From assembly GCA_900208305.1 (NCBI GenBank), contig OAPG01000018.1, positions 372,001-436,000 on the forward strand: a stretch of 64,000 bases of DNA. The letters are read 5' to 3'. Origin of the DNA: Melanopsichium pennsylvanicum. Its lineage: Eukaryota > Basidiomycota > Ustilaginomycetes > Ustilaginales. Below are positions 42,130-52,998 of the stretch, piece after piece. Numbering within the stretch: the stretch's first letter is position 1; the number at the start of each line of letters is the position of its first letter. The position numbers and the translations under genes were made by a program. The notes beneath the pieces were generated by a model, which saw only the letters and a program-made list of their open reading frames with translations, made no database searches and was not told where the DNA came from.

Positions 42130-45129
42130 ATGACGTCAATAACACCGGCAACACGGGCCAATCCCGTTGAAATCGAGATCCAAGAAATCCTCCAATCCCC
42201 GCAACCAAATACCCGGCCCTTGATTGCGGATGATGATGTGTCTTCGGGAAGCTACAGAAGATCTTCGCTGCCAAGCTCAACAGAAAGTTTCAGAAACGTG
42301 ACCAGCGTCTCCCCACTGAGCTCGCCCGACGAGGAAAAGGACACGGGTGAATCGATCGGGCAGAGAGGTGGGAGAAGACAAATGTTGCGTTCAGGCACTA
42401 GTGGCAGTATCACGCCGCTATCAGCCAGCAGTGTGGCAGCCGAGCGGAATGGGTCAGGCATCGCTTCTGGTAGCCGCGTCACCTTGGATATCTGCGCCAC
42501 CGCAGCCTACAACCACCAGCAGGATCCCACTACCGGCTCACTAGATACTCCTTCAGATGCGACTATTGGCAAAGTGCCGACTTCACGACCTAGCAATCTC
42601 CATCCCCGGCACCCCGACTTGCTCTCCTCCAGCACGGCCCATGTAGAATCGGGCCTACTCTCAGTTTTCTCCACCCCGGCTGCAGTTGACGACCTCTTCC
42701 GCTCGCCCTCAGTCATGTCCGCCTCCTCCGACGCAGACGGTTACTTCACCGCACGTCCCGGCTCCCCCGTCGACTCCAACGATCTCCTCTCACTCTCCGC
42801 GCTCCGCTCTCAATCTGCCAAATCACGCTCTGCTTTGTGTCGACAGCGAGTCTCTCAGAGCGGGAGGAGCTACGCCACTGCCTCGTCCGAGGACGATCTG
42901 ACAGCAGCAACAAATGCGCTCTCGATCGACGATGAGGCTTGCTACGTTGATGGAGATCACCTCTCTCCCGCTGAAAAGAACAAGCATGGCTTGAAGCGCA
43001 TCGACTTCTTCACCTACCTTCCGCCAGAACTTTCACTATGCATCGTTCACCTCCTTTCCGACCACACAGATCTCTTATCAGCATCGCTCGTCAGCAAACA
43101 ATGGCGAGTCCTAGCAATGAGCCAGAGTGTATGGCGCCATCTCTTCTTCTCGCGATCCGGCTGGGCCATTCGCGAGGACGCACCCTTGGTCCTAGCACAC
43201 CAAGCCGAACTTTCACGCATGGAAGCTAAGGCCAAGAGAACCGCTGCAAAGGAGGAGGCGGAGCGGGTAAGGAAATTGCAAGAGGCACGGATGTCCACAA
43301 GCACCAGCACTAGTCCTTATATGGACAGATTGGCTGCACTCAAGTCTTGGCGAGAGACACTGCACATCCCTTCCTTTCCTCACTTAAGTCTGACTCATCA
43401 TCACAGCAGCAACAACCACGGCGAGGTGGATGTGGATTGCATTCGATCAACCGGGCCGGCTATGAGCCCGCTCAGATCACCGACAGCGGCTACTGGGCGG
43501 TTTGGGTTGTTCCTCAGTCCAGCGAGGAAGAATGGTGCGCCCTCGACGCCCGCCGGTGCAAGACGCGCACAGGAAGCTGCGGCATCGTGTTACTTTGATG
43601 GAAGCAGTACAGGCATGTCAAGACAGGCCAGTGTTGCAAGTTCTCGAGGCTCCGGAAGAGGCTCGGTCGATTCGACCATTGCAGCATTGAACGGAGAGAT
43701 GGTCGACGAGGAAGAGTTCTTTGCAGCTTCCCTAGACTGGGTCAAACTCTACCGCGACCGGTGGGTCTTGGAACAGCGCTGGATGCGTGATTATGAGCCT
43801 CGAAGGCCTGTCGACGCGACTCGAATTGAATTGGCTCGTACAGTTTCTGCAGCTTCCGCAACTCGTGACGTTTCTGTCCACACGCCTGGCACACCTGGCG
43901 AGACTCGACTCGTTCGAGAGAAGCGGCAATTCGAGCCGTCAAAACGCTTTCTACGCGGGCATCAGGATTCAGTGTACTGCATAAGACAAGATGACGGCGT
44001 AGGTACCGGCACAGCGGGCAAGCTGGTGTCCGGGTCTAGAGACAGGACCATTCGGGTATGGGATGTGGAGACCGGAGCATGTCATCATATATTGAAGGGA
44101 CATTCAGCATCGGTGTTGTCGTTGCAGTACGATGAAGAGATTCTGGTCAGTGTCAGTTCGGACGGCCAGGTGTTTGTTTGGGACTTCCAGGCAATTCTCG
44201 CTACATCCAAACCTTCATTGGCAGGTACAGAAGGACAGAGCGCATCCCCTACAGTGGATTCCCAGAGTGGAGCACTGATACACGAAAAAGGCGAAAGAGT
44301 ACACTGTGTACTGCGGGATCACACATCAGCAGTGCTCGACGTGGTGTTCGACAGTAACTGGATCGTCACTGGATCCAAAGACGCCACTGTTCGTGTTTGG
44401 CGCCGTTCAGACATCTCCGCTCCGTCTTCTGCCTCGGATCCAGCTCCCCCTTCGCCACGCCTCGTAGCCTGGCGCAAGTTTAGTCATACTGGACCAGTCA
44501 ACGCGGTTGACCTCCAAGGCAATCAAGTGGTCTCTGCATCCGGCGAAGGTAGCATGTATCTCTGGGACCTTGATTCGGGTGAAAAGTTACACACTTTTAC
44601 AGGCCACAGCAAAGGTTTGGCTTGTATAGTCTTCAAGGGGGACACCCTGGTCAGTGGATCTAATGATCAGACGATCAGGATATGGAATACGAAAAGTGGA
44701 AAGTGCACACATGTTCTCAGGGAACATCACATGTTGGTGAGGACCGTGGCGTTCGACCAGGTACGGGGATTGGTGGTCAGTGGCGGTTACGATCGATTGG
44801 TCAAGATTTGGCATATCTCCACGCAGTATCCATTTTGTACTTCTGCACAACAGCAACAGCAGCAGCAGTTGGAAGCTAGGCAGCATTCTGAAGAAGATGA
44901 TAGAAACGTTGAGGACGCGGAGCACCAACAGCAGAGAGGAGAGACAGAGGCGGGGGATGAGGCGGAGAAGCCAGCACAAGGCAAATGCCTCAGAGACCTG
45001 AGGTGTCACAGGGCAAGGATTTTTGATGTCGACTTCAATACAACTCGGATCTTTTCTGCGAGCGAGGACCACCTGATCTGCATCACTGACTTTGGCGGGC
45101 AGGGCATCGATACTTGTCTCTTTGCCTAG
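42130..45129 (+). CDS. F-box/WD40 substrate adaptor of an SCF ubiquitin ligase
   Basis: An intronless 999-residue protein. The first ~285 residues are Ser-rich. The F-box is at about 292-340 (YLPPELSLCIVHLLSD...LVSKQWRVLAMSQSVWRHLFF). A charged and low-complexity linker (about 350-600) follows. Seven WD repeats run from about 607 to the end, for example LVSGSRDRTIRVWDV, WIVTGSKDATVRVW, LVSGSNDQTIRIW and VVSGGYDRLVKIW. A Gln run and an acidic loop interrupt the segment between the sixth and seventh repeats. Family knowledge: this architecture is that of Cdc4, Met30, Pop1 and FBXW proteins, which bind Skp1 through the F-box and phosphodegrons through the propeller. Which orthologue this is cannot be decided by eye. 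The substrate is unknown. Confidence 0.9.
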   Translation: MTSITPATRANPVEIEIQEILQSPQPNTRPLIADDDVSSGSYRRSSLPSSTESFRNVTSVSPLSSPDEEKDTGESIGQRGGRRQMLRSGTSGSITPLSASSVAAERNGSGIASGSRVTLDICATAAYNHQQDPTTGSLDTPSDATIGKVPTSRPSNLHPRHPDLLSSSTAHVESGLLSVFSTPAAVDDLFRSPSVMSASSDADGYFTARPGSPVDSNDLLSLSALRSQSAKSRSALCRQRVSQSGRSYATASSEDDLTAATNALSIDDEACYVDGDHLSPAEKNKHGLKRIDFFTYLPPELSLCIVHLLSDHTDLLSASLVSKQWRVLAMSQSVWRHLFFSRSGWAIREDAPLVLAHQAELSRMEAKAKRTAAKEEAERVRKLQEARMSTSTSTSPYMDRLAALKSWRETLHIPSFPHLSLTHHHSSNNHGEVDVDCIRSTGPAMSPLRSPTAATGRFGLFLSPARKNGAPSTPAGARRAQEAAASCYFDGSSTGMSRQASVASSRGSGRGSVDSTIAALNGEMVDEEEFFAASLDWVKLYRDRWVLEQRWMRDYEPRRPVDATRIELARTVSAASATRDVSVHTPGTPGETRLVREKRQFEPSKRFLRGHQDSVYCIRQDDGVGTGTAGKLVSGSRDRTIRVWDVETGACHHILKGHSASVLSLQYDEEILVSVSSDGQVFVWDFQAILATSKPSLAGTEGQSASPTVDSQSGALIHEKGERVHCVLRDHTSAVLDVVFDSNWIVTGSKDATVRVWRRSDISAPSSASDPAPPSPRLVAWRKFSHTGPVNAVDLQGNQVVSASGEGSMYLWDLDSGEKLHTFTGHSKGLACIVFKGDTLVSGSNDQTIRIWNTKSGKCTHVLREHHMLVRTVAFDQVRGLVVSGGYDRLVKIWHISTQYPFCTSAQQQQQQQLEARQHSEEDDRNVEDAEHQQQRGETEAGDEAEKPAQGKCLRDLRCHRARIFDVDFNTTRIFSASEDHLICITDFGGQGIDTCLFA

Positions 45130-45313
45130 CATCGTTGCCTCCTTTCAGCATTGTCCTTACTTTTGCCCCGCTTTGTACTTGATCTTGCTCATCCTTCACA
45201 TAGAATCGCACGATGTCATCGCAGTTTCAGTGTATTTTCAGACGCTAGGCTTAGTTAGCAAAAGATGGGATTGCTACGCATGCATTGCATTTAACTTTGA
45301 AGACAGCGCGGCA

Positions 45314-46639
45314 TCAAGTGTACCAGGTGGGAGTGGGCCAACCATCTTTTCCAGGTCCGTGCAGAGCATATCTGCCAACCTCGGCCCTCTTGTGCGCAAT
45401 GGGATCATGTAGTGAGTGGGTTCTCAAGTCTCTGAAGGCCACGTCGAAGCCGTACTTTCCTGCGACAGCCCTTGCACCGGTCAACTCGTATATTTGGCTT
45501 GTCACGGCCAGACCTACATCAACGGCATTCACTTTTGCAGCTGCCACACGCACAGCGAATTTGGCTCGCTGTTCCTCAGTGACTGCCTGTCTGGGATTGG
45601 TGTGGAGGATAGCGGCTGCCTCGTCGATGACGTTCTCGATCAGAGAGGCTGTAGCCCACAGTTTGGCGTGGAGATCGCCGTAGCCGATCTGGATGTAGGC
45701 CTCGTCGGTGCCACGCGCGACGGGAATGGGTTGGTATGGCCAGCCACGTGTGTTTGCCTTGGTGTACTCCAAAGCTCTTGAGAGGGCACCTTCTGCAATA
45801 CCCAAGTAAAACGACGTAAAGACGAGCTGGATCTGGGGCAGGTTGAGCGTGTTGTACGCGCCGAGAGGCTGGAACTGCTTGTTGACATATCCCAAAGCGT
45901 CAGACCAAGGGACGGTGACATTGGTGACAGAAATTCCACCAGACTGCGTTCCGCGCATACCAAGCGTGTCTACCCACTCATCGCCATACTGGATACCCGA
46001 TTGACGGCTCAAGACAGCGGAAAAGACGTGGTTGCCGTCTGGAAGCGAGCCTTCGAGAATGGTGACATCACTGACCTTTGAACCGGTGCTGAAAGTCTTC
46101 TTTCCGTTGTAAATGAGCTGGTCTGGATTGTTTTCGTCCTCTTGCACTTTCAGGTCGGCGTCTCGAGGGTTGACAGCACCGCCAACAAAGTACTTGTTCT
46201 TGGTGATCCACTCTTCGTATTTCTGGCGCTGCTCGTCAGTGCCTACGAGTGCAGCGGTCCAAGACCACAGATAGTGGTACCCAATGAGCTGACCAAGAGA
46301 GCCGTCTCCGCGGGCGATGATACGAGTGACTTGATAGGCCTCCTTCCAAGTCAATCCAGCTCCTCCAGCCGACTTGGGGCCAAGGATGGTGACGAGACCC
46401 GCATCTTTGAGGAGTTGCACTTGACGATAAGGTACTACATTTCCACGGTCACGGACCGCTTCATCTTGGTGGAGGAGTTCAGACACTTGCTCGGCTCGGG
46501 TAAAGACCTCAGCAGGGGTGAGAGGGTCGGTTTCGAACTTTGGGTATTGGACTACTTCTGGATCAGGCTGGATGCGCGAAGTTTTGACGGTAGCGGCAGG
46601 GATATTGCCGTGGGTGGCGGCTGTCGCAGTTGGTGCCAT
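45314..46639 (-). CDS. Flavin-dependent monooxygenase, DszC/SfnB-like (acyl-CoA dehydrogenase fold)
   Basis: An intronless 441-residue protein from the ATG at 46639; the open frame reaches further up only through a TTG. The fold is that of acyl-CoA dehydrogenase: an N-terminal helical domain (LKDAGLVTILGPKSAGGAGLTWKEAYQVTRIIARGDGSLGQLIGYHYLW), a beta domain (YFVGGAVNPRDADLKV, YNGKKTFSTGSKVSDVTIL, WVDTLGMRGTQSGGISVTNVTVPW) and a C-terminal helical bundle. The motif WVDTLGMRGTQSGG and the C-terminal ELTGARAVAGKYGFDVAFRDLRTHSLHDP are typical of the DszC/SfnB/thermophilic desulfurisation group. That group uses reduced FMN and oxygen rather than acyl-CoA, so a separate flavin reductase is needed. 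Known members act on sulfur heterocycles and sulfones; the substrate here is unknown. No peroxisomal signal is present. It is divergent from an MDR-family reductase gene. Confidence 0.85.
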   Translation of the reverse strand: MAPTATAATHGNIPAATVKTSRIQPDPEVVQYPKFETDPLTPAEVFTRAEQVSELLHQDEAVRDRGNVVPYRQVQLLKDAGLVTILGPKSAGGAGLTWKEAYQVTRIIARGDGSLGQLIGYHYLWSWTAALVGTDEQRQKYEEWITKNKYFVGGAVNPRDADLKVQEDENNPDQLIYNGKKTFSTGSKVSDVTILEGSLPDGNHVFSAVLSRQSGIQYGDEWVDTLGMRGTQSGGISVTNVTVPWSDALGYVNKQFQPLGAYNTLNLPQIQLVFTSFYLGIAEGALSRALEYTKANTRGWPYQPIPVARGTDEAYIQIGYGDLHAKLWATASLIENVIDEAAAILHTNPRQAVTEEQRAKFAVRVAAAKVNAVDVGLAVTSQIYELTGARAVAGKYGFDVAFRDLRTHSLHDPIAHKRAEVGRYALHGPGKDGWPTPTWYT

Positions 46640-48165
46640 TGTTGCTGCGGGGTCGCTGGGCAAATCTGCTGGAGTGAGGTTTAGGAGCGGTATAGAGACA
46701 CGCTGAGAGCCAATGTGAGAAAATGGAATAGAACGAGGATGGCCGAGAGTGAGGTGATTTGAGTATATATGTTCAATCCAGTAGTTTACGCCTCACCTGA
46801 ATGATCAGCCTCTGCATGCTTTTAAGCCTTCTTTAGCGTGTGTTTGTTTGCGAGGCAACACTCTCAGCTTTCTTGTTCTGCCCATGACAATCCGGAGAGC
46901 TTGCTGTACGAGTCGAACAAGTCAGACAGAACGAATGTGATGCAAATACCACGCATTCTGAAAAGTTCTCCTAGGGTCCTTATGACACGATTAAACAAAG
47001 GCTGTTACAACACCGCGGCCCTGTTATCGAAGCCGAAGCTTCGCCAGAACGACTAAGCTGCACTCCGAGCTAGAAGCCAGAGAGGAAGAACAGATGGCAC
47101 AGTCTACTACAAGAAACATCAAGCAGCTTGAGACGGGGCTCGATGGCGCCACAGACTCGTCAATTCACTCATTCCAAAGCACTTCAATGCTCATACGTCT
47201 TGTCATGTGGGAGGGCCGATGGAAGAAAGGTCAGACTGGTGATGCTATCAAAGCGATTGATCACGTCTTCTTCTCTATTACTATCACGATCATTGGAAGG
47301 CGCGCAGGGAAGGATTCTATATGTTGATGCACCTCTCCAACGATGAGATCACCAGAAAAGACCGCTTGCGCCATTCATGTCCTTCACTGATATCCAACGA
47401 CGACCCTAGCAGGAGAGCTGAACATCACTTCCACACTGGCAACGCGGCACAGTACGCAGGGTCTGGAGATTTTTATTAATATTCTCCCACTTGTATTCTC
47501 ATTTCAAAATTTGTAATCGTCACGCAAGTGCGAACATGGTTTTGGCACTTTGTGACAGCCGAACATGCGCCAACTGACGTGCTCGCTCGCCATCCGTACC
47601 AAGGTCATTCGCAAACCATCAGACTTCGAGATCCCCGTGACCTTATCCTATCGCGTCCCGATTCTGCAGTGCTAAACGGCCATAATATCGCAACATGGTG
47701 GGAAAAGAGTTTCGATCATAGACTGTGGAGTCCAGGGGCTGTTACTGTTACGTTTGAAAGGTCATCATAGATTTCGTTGAGCCTTCCCAAATTTTGGAAG
47801 GAGATTGATCGTGCCAAGAGACCGCAGAGATTTTGCCGGTAAGCAGATGCCTCAACTGCGTGCAACGAAAGATTTGACGACATTTTCACTTCCTGTGGAT
47901 CCTCTAAATGGCCTCTTCCCCCTGGCTTTTGAATGCGAAACCAGTGAGACAAACTGTGTGTGTCGTATGCTTTTGTTTGGTACACCCTTCCCCTCAAGTT
48001 GCTCTTTCTCGATCAATAGAAACACCGAACCTGCTCTTCGCACAGGGAACCCAATCTTGCCCCGTCGATACGACACCTCCATCCGTTGCTCCCATCTTCA
48101 CTTCAACAAATCCTCAAAGCTCAATCCTGATCCAACCAAAGTCACTGCAGGCGGAGATTCTCGAC
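46640..48165. promoter_or_regulatory. Divergent promoter region monooxygenase/MDR reductase, 1.5 kb
   Basis: Spacer between two divergent starts. All frames are short and overlapping. The MDR frame is open upstream to an ATG at 47908, so the last 260 bases could be coding, though they look like a leader. No repeat or RNA gene is seen. Confidence 0.5.
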
Positions 48166-49801
48166 ATGGCAGAGGTGGAAATTATCGATACCGAGATTGT
48201 ACCTCAGCATTCGCAACTAAAGGATCCCATCGACTTCAACAGCAAGCTAAGTCTTTCCAATGATGTCGGCATTGCAACATTGACCTCGGTGTATCCAGTG
48301 TACACTCAAGCCGAGCGCGAAACAGCTCATCGGCTACTCGTACCTTCTGCGCACGACGTGGTCCTTGGTGCTGGCTGGGTTGACACACAAGCACTCGACT
48401 CGACATCGGACGGCGATGCGTCTGACAGCAAATTGGGTCGTCGGGTTTCTTCTGCTTCATCCTCCTCTTCCTTCTCCTCACCCTCAACACCACCGGCCTT
48501 CTCACTCCCAGCTCAGTCCACCGATCTCCTTGCTTCGACCAAGTATCCCTCTCACAGTGACGCCCTTCTCGTCCGTTCATGTTCACAAGGATGGACGCTG
48601 TCGTTCGAACTGACCTCAAGCCATCCTACACCACTACCTCTCGCCCCTGATGAAGTTCTGATCAGCAATACTGCTGTCGGGTTGAATCCGGTGGACTGGA
48701 AGAGTGTATCATTCAACTTTGGTATCCCCGCATTTCCTTGGGTCCTTGGCCGTGACATTGTCGGCACCATCGTTCAAACTCCCGCGGACAATTCGGAAAG
48801 GTGGAAGAGTGGGGACAGAGTGTGGACTTGTGCTGATTCGAGGGAGATGAGGGCGGGAGCGTATCAGAGATATTCAGTGCACAAGAAAGGAACCCTGGCA
48901 CCGGTGCCGGAAAGGGTTGAAGACGAACAGGCAGCTACATTGGGAACAGGCCTCATCACTGCAGCTGTCGCCCTGTTCGCTTTCTTCAAATTGCCCTTTG
49001 CTCCGCTTAGTGTCGAGAATCAGCTAGAGAAAATAGGGCTCGAGGAAAATTTGGAAGGACGAGGTTGGATCCTGTAAGTCTTTCACCCATTCCAAAACAT
49101 TGGCTCTTTCTTGAAGATTCACAGAACTGACCTTGCGACGAATTTGGCCGCACTTGTCTTCCACATGTTGATATTGCAGAATCTATGGCGGCGGCGCAGT
49201 AACTGGAATTTATGCAGCCCAACTCGCCTCAATCTCCAAACTTCGTGTCATATCTGTTGCATCTCCTTCCAACTTCTCTTATCTCTCCTCCAATGGTGTG
49301 ACAGAATGCATTGATCGTCATCAACCATACGAATCCATCATCTCCTCGATTAGCTCCATCATCGCTTCTGGTGGTGGTCGCCTTCGCTACGCCATGGACT
49401 GTGTCAGTTCTAGCACCGCGGATCTATGCCTTCAAGCACTCAAGGACAACGGCGCTGATCAAGCGGAGCTCATTTGCCTTGCAGGCAATCCAAAGGCGGA
49501 ACCGGAACAAGTCAAAGTACACAAAATTTCGTTCAGCACAACCTTCTATCACCCCAACGGAGAGTTCGCAAGAGACGTTTTGGAATACGTGACAGAACTT
49601 CTGAAGGATGGAGCATTGAAGCCATGTAGGCCGGAGGTGCTACCTGACGGTCTAGCAGGTATTAGGGCTGGTTTAGAAATGTTGAGGGAAGGCAGAGCGC
49701 CGAGAGCGAAAAAGCTAGTTGTAAGGGTCAAGGATACGCCGGCTGCTGACGTGACGCTTTTGGGCGTGAGGGGTGAGTTGGGCTGGAACGGCGTGGTATA
49801 G
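48166..49801 (+). CDS. MDR-family oxidoreductase (zinc-free enoyl/quinone reductase-like)
   Basis: Two exons, 48166-49073 and 49180-49801, give 509 residues. Donor GTAAGT and acceptor TTGCAG join RGWIL to IYGGGAVTGIYAAQLAS, which restores the Rossmann cofactor motif of medium-chain dehydrogenases. The GroES-like part shows LAPDEVLISNTAVGLNPVDWKSV, PWVLGRDIVGTIVQ and GDRVWTC. The catalytic zinc Cys/His pattern of alcohol dehydrogenases is absent. This resembles the trans-acting enoyl reductase and ToxD-like group, whose members reduce activated double bonds with NADPH. The N-terminal ~100 residues include a Ser-rich insert not usual in the family. An ATG at 47908 is also in frame; I prefer 48166 because conserved-looking sequence starts after it. 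It is divergent from the monooxygenase gene. Confidence 0.82.
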
Positions 49802-50131
49802 AGACCTGCAAGGCCTGCTAGAGGCATGCCGCTGTCCATTTTGTGGGAACTCAATTGACTGACGCTGCAATGAAAGATGACACATTTTGATATCTCAGAA
49901 TCAATTGAATGTAGTGCTGGCCTGTATCCAGCTATGACTCTTTAAGAACTTCAGTGATCAATGCTGTAAGAGTTCATCGTTGCAAGAGCTCAATGTTGCC
50001 ATTACGAGTAGTGCTATGCAGAGTCGTGTGATCTGGGCTGTCTGTCGTTCCACCAAGTGTCATGCTCAAATCTCCTTGTGTCGTGGTGGTGGTCACGGAA
50101 TGTGATAAAAGATGTTTGGCATTTGCTCGCA
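49802..50131. other. Convergent intergenic, 330 bp
   Basis: Tail-to-tail spacer between the MDR reductase and the HD-domain gene. AT-rich in the middle, with no repeat or frame of note. Confidence 0.5.
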
Positions 50132-51067
50132 TTACTGAAGAGATCTAGTGTATTCGAGTCGGATGTCTCCTGGCTGCTCTGTTGGTGTACAATCTTCCCT
50201 CTCCTCCTCGTCCTCATCCGCGTTAACCGCTTCAGCGTCCATCAAAGCCAGCTGAGCACCCTCACTGGCAACCAACCACTCCAAGTCCAGCTCCTGTAAA
50301 AAATTCTGCATTACGCCTTGTCTCCTCTCTGCTTCTTGCCTTGCTTGTTCGGTGTACAATCTTTCGCCTTTGATCTTGAGCAATTTCTCGTAGAAATGCG
50401 CCACAGCGCTGCCATTGTAGCCTTCACCCTGCTCTGCTGGTGGGACCGGATCCATGGCTGGGTTGTTTGGGGGAACATACAGCGGGCGATTGACATTGGT
50501 TGAGAAGGCGGCACATCGAAAGATGCCTATTGAGCCGATTGAATCTAAACGATCGGCATCGCTCACGCACCAGAACTCGGAGCAGCTATCGAGCCATTTG
50601 GCTAGTTCAACATCGGATACGCTGAGATGGTCCGGATTGGTGGCTCTGCGTCGGACATCTTTTGACCAGGAGACGTTTGCAACGATCTTTTCTACTAGCG
50701 CCTTTTGTGTATCGGTGACAAGAGTGGGCGGTGTTATGGAACTCCAGAAGGTGCTTAGCACGCTCGAAGGGGTGGTTGAGGAGGGATTGTACTTTGCATC
50801 GGTGAGATCGTGGAACAGAGCACCTAGTTCTACAGCGAGCAAGTCAATGGGGAGAGAAGCGAGTTCCGGAGAGCGAGTGAGCGCAAGAGACAGAAGACGG
50901 ACGCGATTGACGTGGTGCCAATCGTGAGAGGGGTCATGATTAACGAATGCGTTCTTGACGAATGTCTCTGCTGTTGAGATGATTTTGGCTCTCTGCGAAG
51001 GTTTCAGGTGAATCACTGCGGCCTCATGCAGCGAAGAAGTGGCCAGTGTGGATGCAAGGTCGTCCAT
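50132..51067 (-). CDS. HD-domain phosphohydrolase
   Basis: An intronless 311-residue protein from the ATG at 51067. Metal-binding motifs of the HD superfamily are visible: DPSHDWHHVNRV (His48, Asp49, His51, His52), LGALFHDLTD (His86, Asp87) and a later VSDADRLDSIG with the final conserved Asp. The pattern matches the small fungal and bacterial group typified by YedJ/YpgQ, whose members hydrolyse nucleotides or pyrophosphate; the substrate here is inferred only. The C-terminus is acidic with a DEDEEERED run. The frame is open to an ATG at 51235. That extension is hydrophobic and would delay the conserved start, so I favour the shorter form, but a longer, membrane- or organelle-targeted isoform cannot be excluded. 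Confidence 0.85.
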   Translation of the reverse strand: MDDLASTLATSSLHEAAVIHLKPSQRAKIISTAETFVKNAFVNHDPSHDWHHVNRVRLLSLALTRSPELASLPIDLLAVELGALFHDLTDAKYNPSSTTPSSVLSTFWSSITPPTLVTDTQKALVEKIVANVSWSKDVRRRATNPDHLSVSDVELAKWLDSCSEFWCVSDADRLDSIGSIGIFRCAAFSTNVNRPLYVPPNNPAMDPVPPAEQGEGYNGSAVAHFYEKLLKIKGERLYTEQARQEAERRQGVMQNFLQELDLEWLVASEGAQLALMDAEAVNADEDEEEREDCTPTEQPGDIRLEYTRSLQ

Positions 51068-51532
51068 GATGGGAATGACCGTTTCAAGTGGTGTAGGTGG
51101 CGCAAATAGTTGTGAGGTACAAGGAAAAGAGAAGCATGGAAAGAAGACCAACACAGATGTTTGAAAGAAATCACTCAAACGCATATCCAACCGTGCGTTG
51201 CCAGCTTTAATTTTTATTTTATTCTTATACTGCATTTCTTAAACATGCACCTCGTGTTCGCACGGTGTAGAGCTTGGCACTTTCCATTTCGCCACGCAAC
51301 GTGCAAGGTATCTATCGGATTCAGCATACTGGATGAGCACTTTCAGAACATGGCCAGTTGGACAAGAGTCTATTCAGATCTGATGGTTGAAGGTCAAACG
51401 AAACGTGATGATAGAAGTACAAGCATGCGATGATGATGAAAGGATTGAACCGGTGTGTTGAATCTCTTGCTCTTTGGCGTTTACAAGGGTATATCGAAGC
51501 CATTGGTGCATGACTTTCTTCAGGTCGTGAAA
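51068..51532. promoter_or_regulatory. Upstream region of the HD-domain gene, 465 bp
   Basis: Between two minus-strand genes. The 170 bases next to the HD gene are an open extension of its frame. The rest has only short frames and no repeat. Confidence 0.45.
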
Positions 51533-52405
51533 TTAGGCCTTCTTGACACGGCTCTTCTCGATCGTGGCCCCCTTACCGGCTTTCTGCGGTCTTTTGAGGG
51601 GTGAAACGGCCTCCTTTTCGCCATTGACCGACTTGTCACTGTTCATCTGGTGGTCTGACTTGTCGACTTTCGAATTGCCGCCATTATCCTGCTTCTGAGC
51701 CTTCCTCTTGATCGCCTGCTCCTTCTTCTTCTTTCGGAACTCTGCGGCCTTCTGCTTCTTTGCCAGAGCGCGCTTGCTTGGTGGGGCTTCAGCCAGGCTC
51801 TTCTTCTCAAGCTCGTCCTGTTCGGCCCTCCATGCTTCCATCTGATCGACAGCGTCTCTGGCATCGAGGGCTTTGCGCTGAGTCTCGGAAAGGTGGTTTT
51901 GAACGTAGCGCTGGAAGCGTTCCATGCGGCGTTTGTGAGCCTTGCCTTCGAGATGGGCAGTGACAAGATGAGCGTCTTTGAGAACGGCGGCTTCGCAAAC
52001 AACGCAACGAGAAGCAAAGACGCCATGCTTCTTCTCGCCCTCGGTGGGAACATAGATGGGGTCTTTGATGGTATCTTCTATTGAGACCTGGGCGGCAGCC
52101 TCGTCTTCTGCCTCGTCCTCTTCGTCATCCTTGGATCGCTTGCGCTTCGACCTTAATTGTGGAGCATCTTCTGCATCTGCATCTGCATCGCCGTAATTTC
52201 CATCGCTGCCTTGCTCGGAGTCGACATTCCCGCCGTCTCCCTCCGTTTCGCTGTCTTCGTCTTCTTCTTCCGAATCCTCGTCTTCCGAACTGGAAGACTC
52301 GTCCACTAGCCTGTCGATGCCAATGGCAGTGTCATCTCCCGTTGCGTCCTTGAGCTCATCAGCATCAACCTTCTTGCTGGTAGCTTTGGCTACTCGTTTG
52401 AACAT
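51533..52405 (-). CDS. Matrin-type C2H2 zinc-finger protein, nuclear, acidic/basic
   Basis: The protein has 290 residues from the ATG at 52405. The first third is very acidic (residues about 35-80, with runs of Ser, Glu and Asp), followed by a basic nuclear-localisation-like KRKRSKDDEED. A single zinc finger lies at about 134-157 (Cys134, Cys137, His151, His157; CVVCEAAVLKDAHLVTAHLEGKAH), the spacing of U1-like/matrin fingers that bind RNA. A Lys-rich coiled region (about 205-240) follows. This recalls nucleolar or ribosome-biogenesis factors, but I cannot name an orthologue. The sequence CTTCCCCAG just before the ATG looks like a splice acceptor, so an additional 5' exon is possible. It is divergent from the phospholipase C gene. 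Confidence 0.8.
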   Translation of the reverse strand: MFKRVAKATSKKVDADELKDATGDDTAIGIDRLVDESSSSEDEDSEEEDEDSETEGDGGNVDSEQGSDGNYGDADADAEDAPQLRSKRKRSKDDEEDEAEDEAAAQVSIEDTIKDPIYVPTEGEKKHGVFASRCVVCEAAVLKDAHLVTAHLEGKAHKRRMERFQRYVQNHLSETQRKALDARDAVDQMEAWRAEQDELEKKSLAEAPPSKRALAKKQKAAEFRKKKKEQAIKRKAQKQDNGGNSKVDKSDHQMNSDKSVNGEKEAVSPLKRPQKAGKGATIEKSRVKKA

Positions 52406-52998
52406 TCTGGGGAAGAAGAGGTATGCTGCAATGCGGATAGTTGAGGGTGTGGAGTGAGGAGTGAATCCAGGACCTTGCACAAGAAATGTGAAAAAGTGGG
52501 GGCTGCAGCCAAAAATTGTTAGGATCGTGTGCCGACATCCGTGAATCTTTCTGTATCGGCGTTCATTATCTCAAATCGGGAAACAGATAAAGCGTGTTTC
52601 TGCCACTCGAAGGTCGGCTCGTTGAAAAGGGGTGCGTTATGCACGGATGCTGCAGCATGCACACTCTTGAATTTTTGCTTTCCGTTCCCACAACATCGGT
52701 CCTTGTTGTACCACAAGATTGGTCCTTGGTGAGGCTGTGAATCTCGCAATCTGGAGCCCAATCATCCCTGCCCATCATCGCCCTTTCGACTTGAAAAATA
52801 ACAGTCAACGCATCTATCTCTTCAAGATCGAAGAGGCTGGATGCAAATGCTGAGCGCGCAGTTATAGCTCTCGCTTTACGCAACGCAAAGCATCTCGTAC
52901 AAGGACACGGTGGCGCACATCCATGCCGCAAGAAGCCTTGCTACCCATGCAAATGCGGAATGGCTCCCAAACATATATGATAGGCATCATCCCCAACC
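52406..52998. promoter_or_regulatory. Divergent promoter region zinc-finger/PLC, 593 bp
   Basis: Spacer between two divergent starts. Short frames only. A further small exon of the zinc-finger gene could lie near 52410-52480, because an acceptor-like sequence precedes its ATG. No repeat is seen. Confidence 0.45.
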
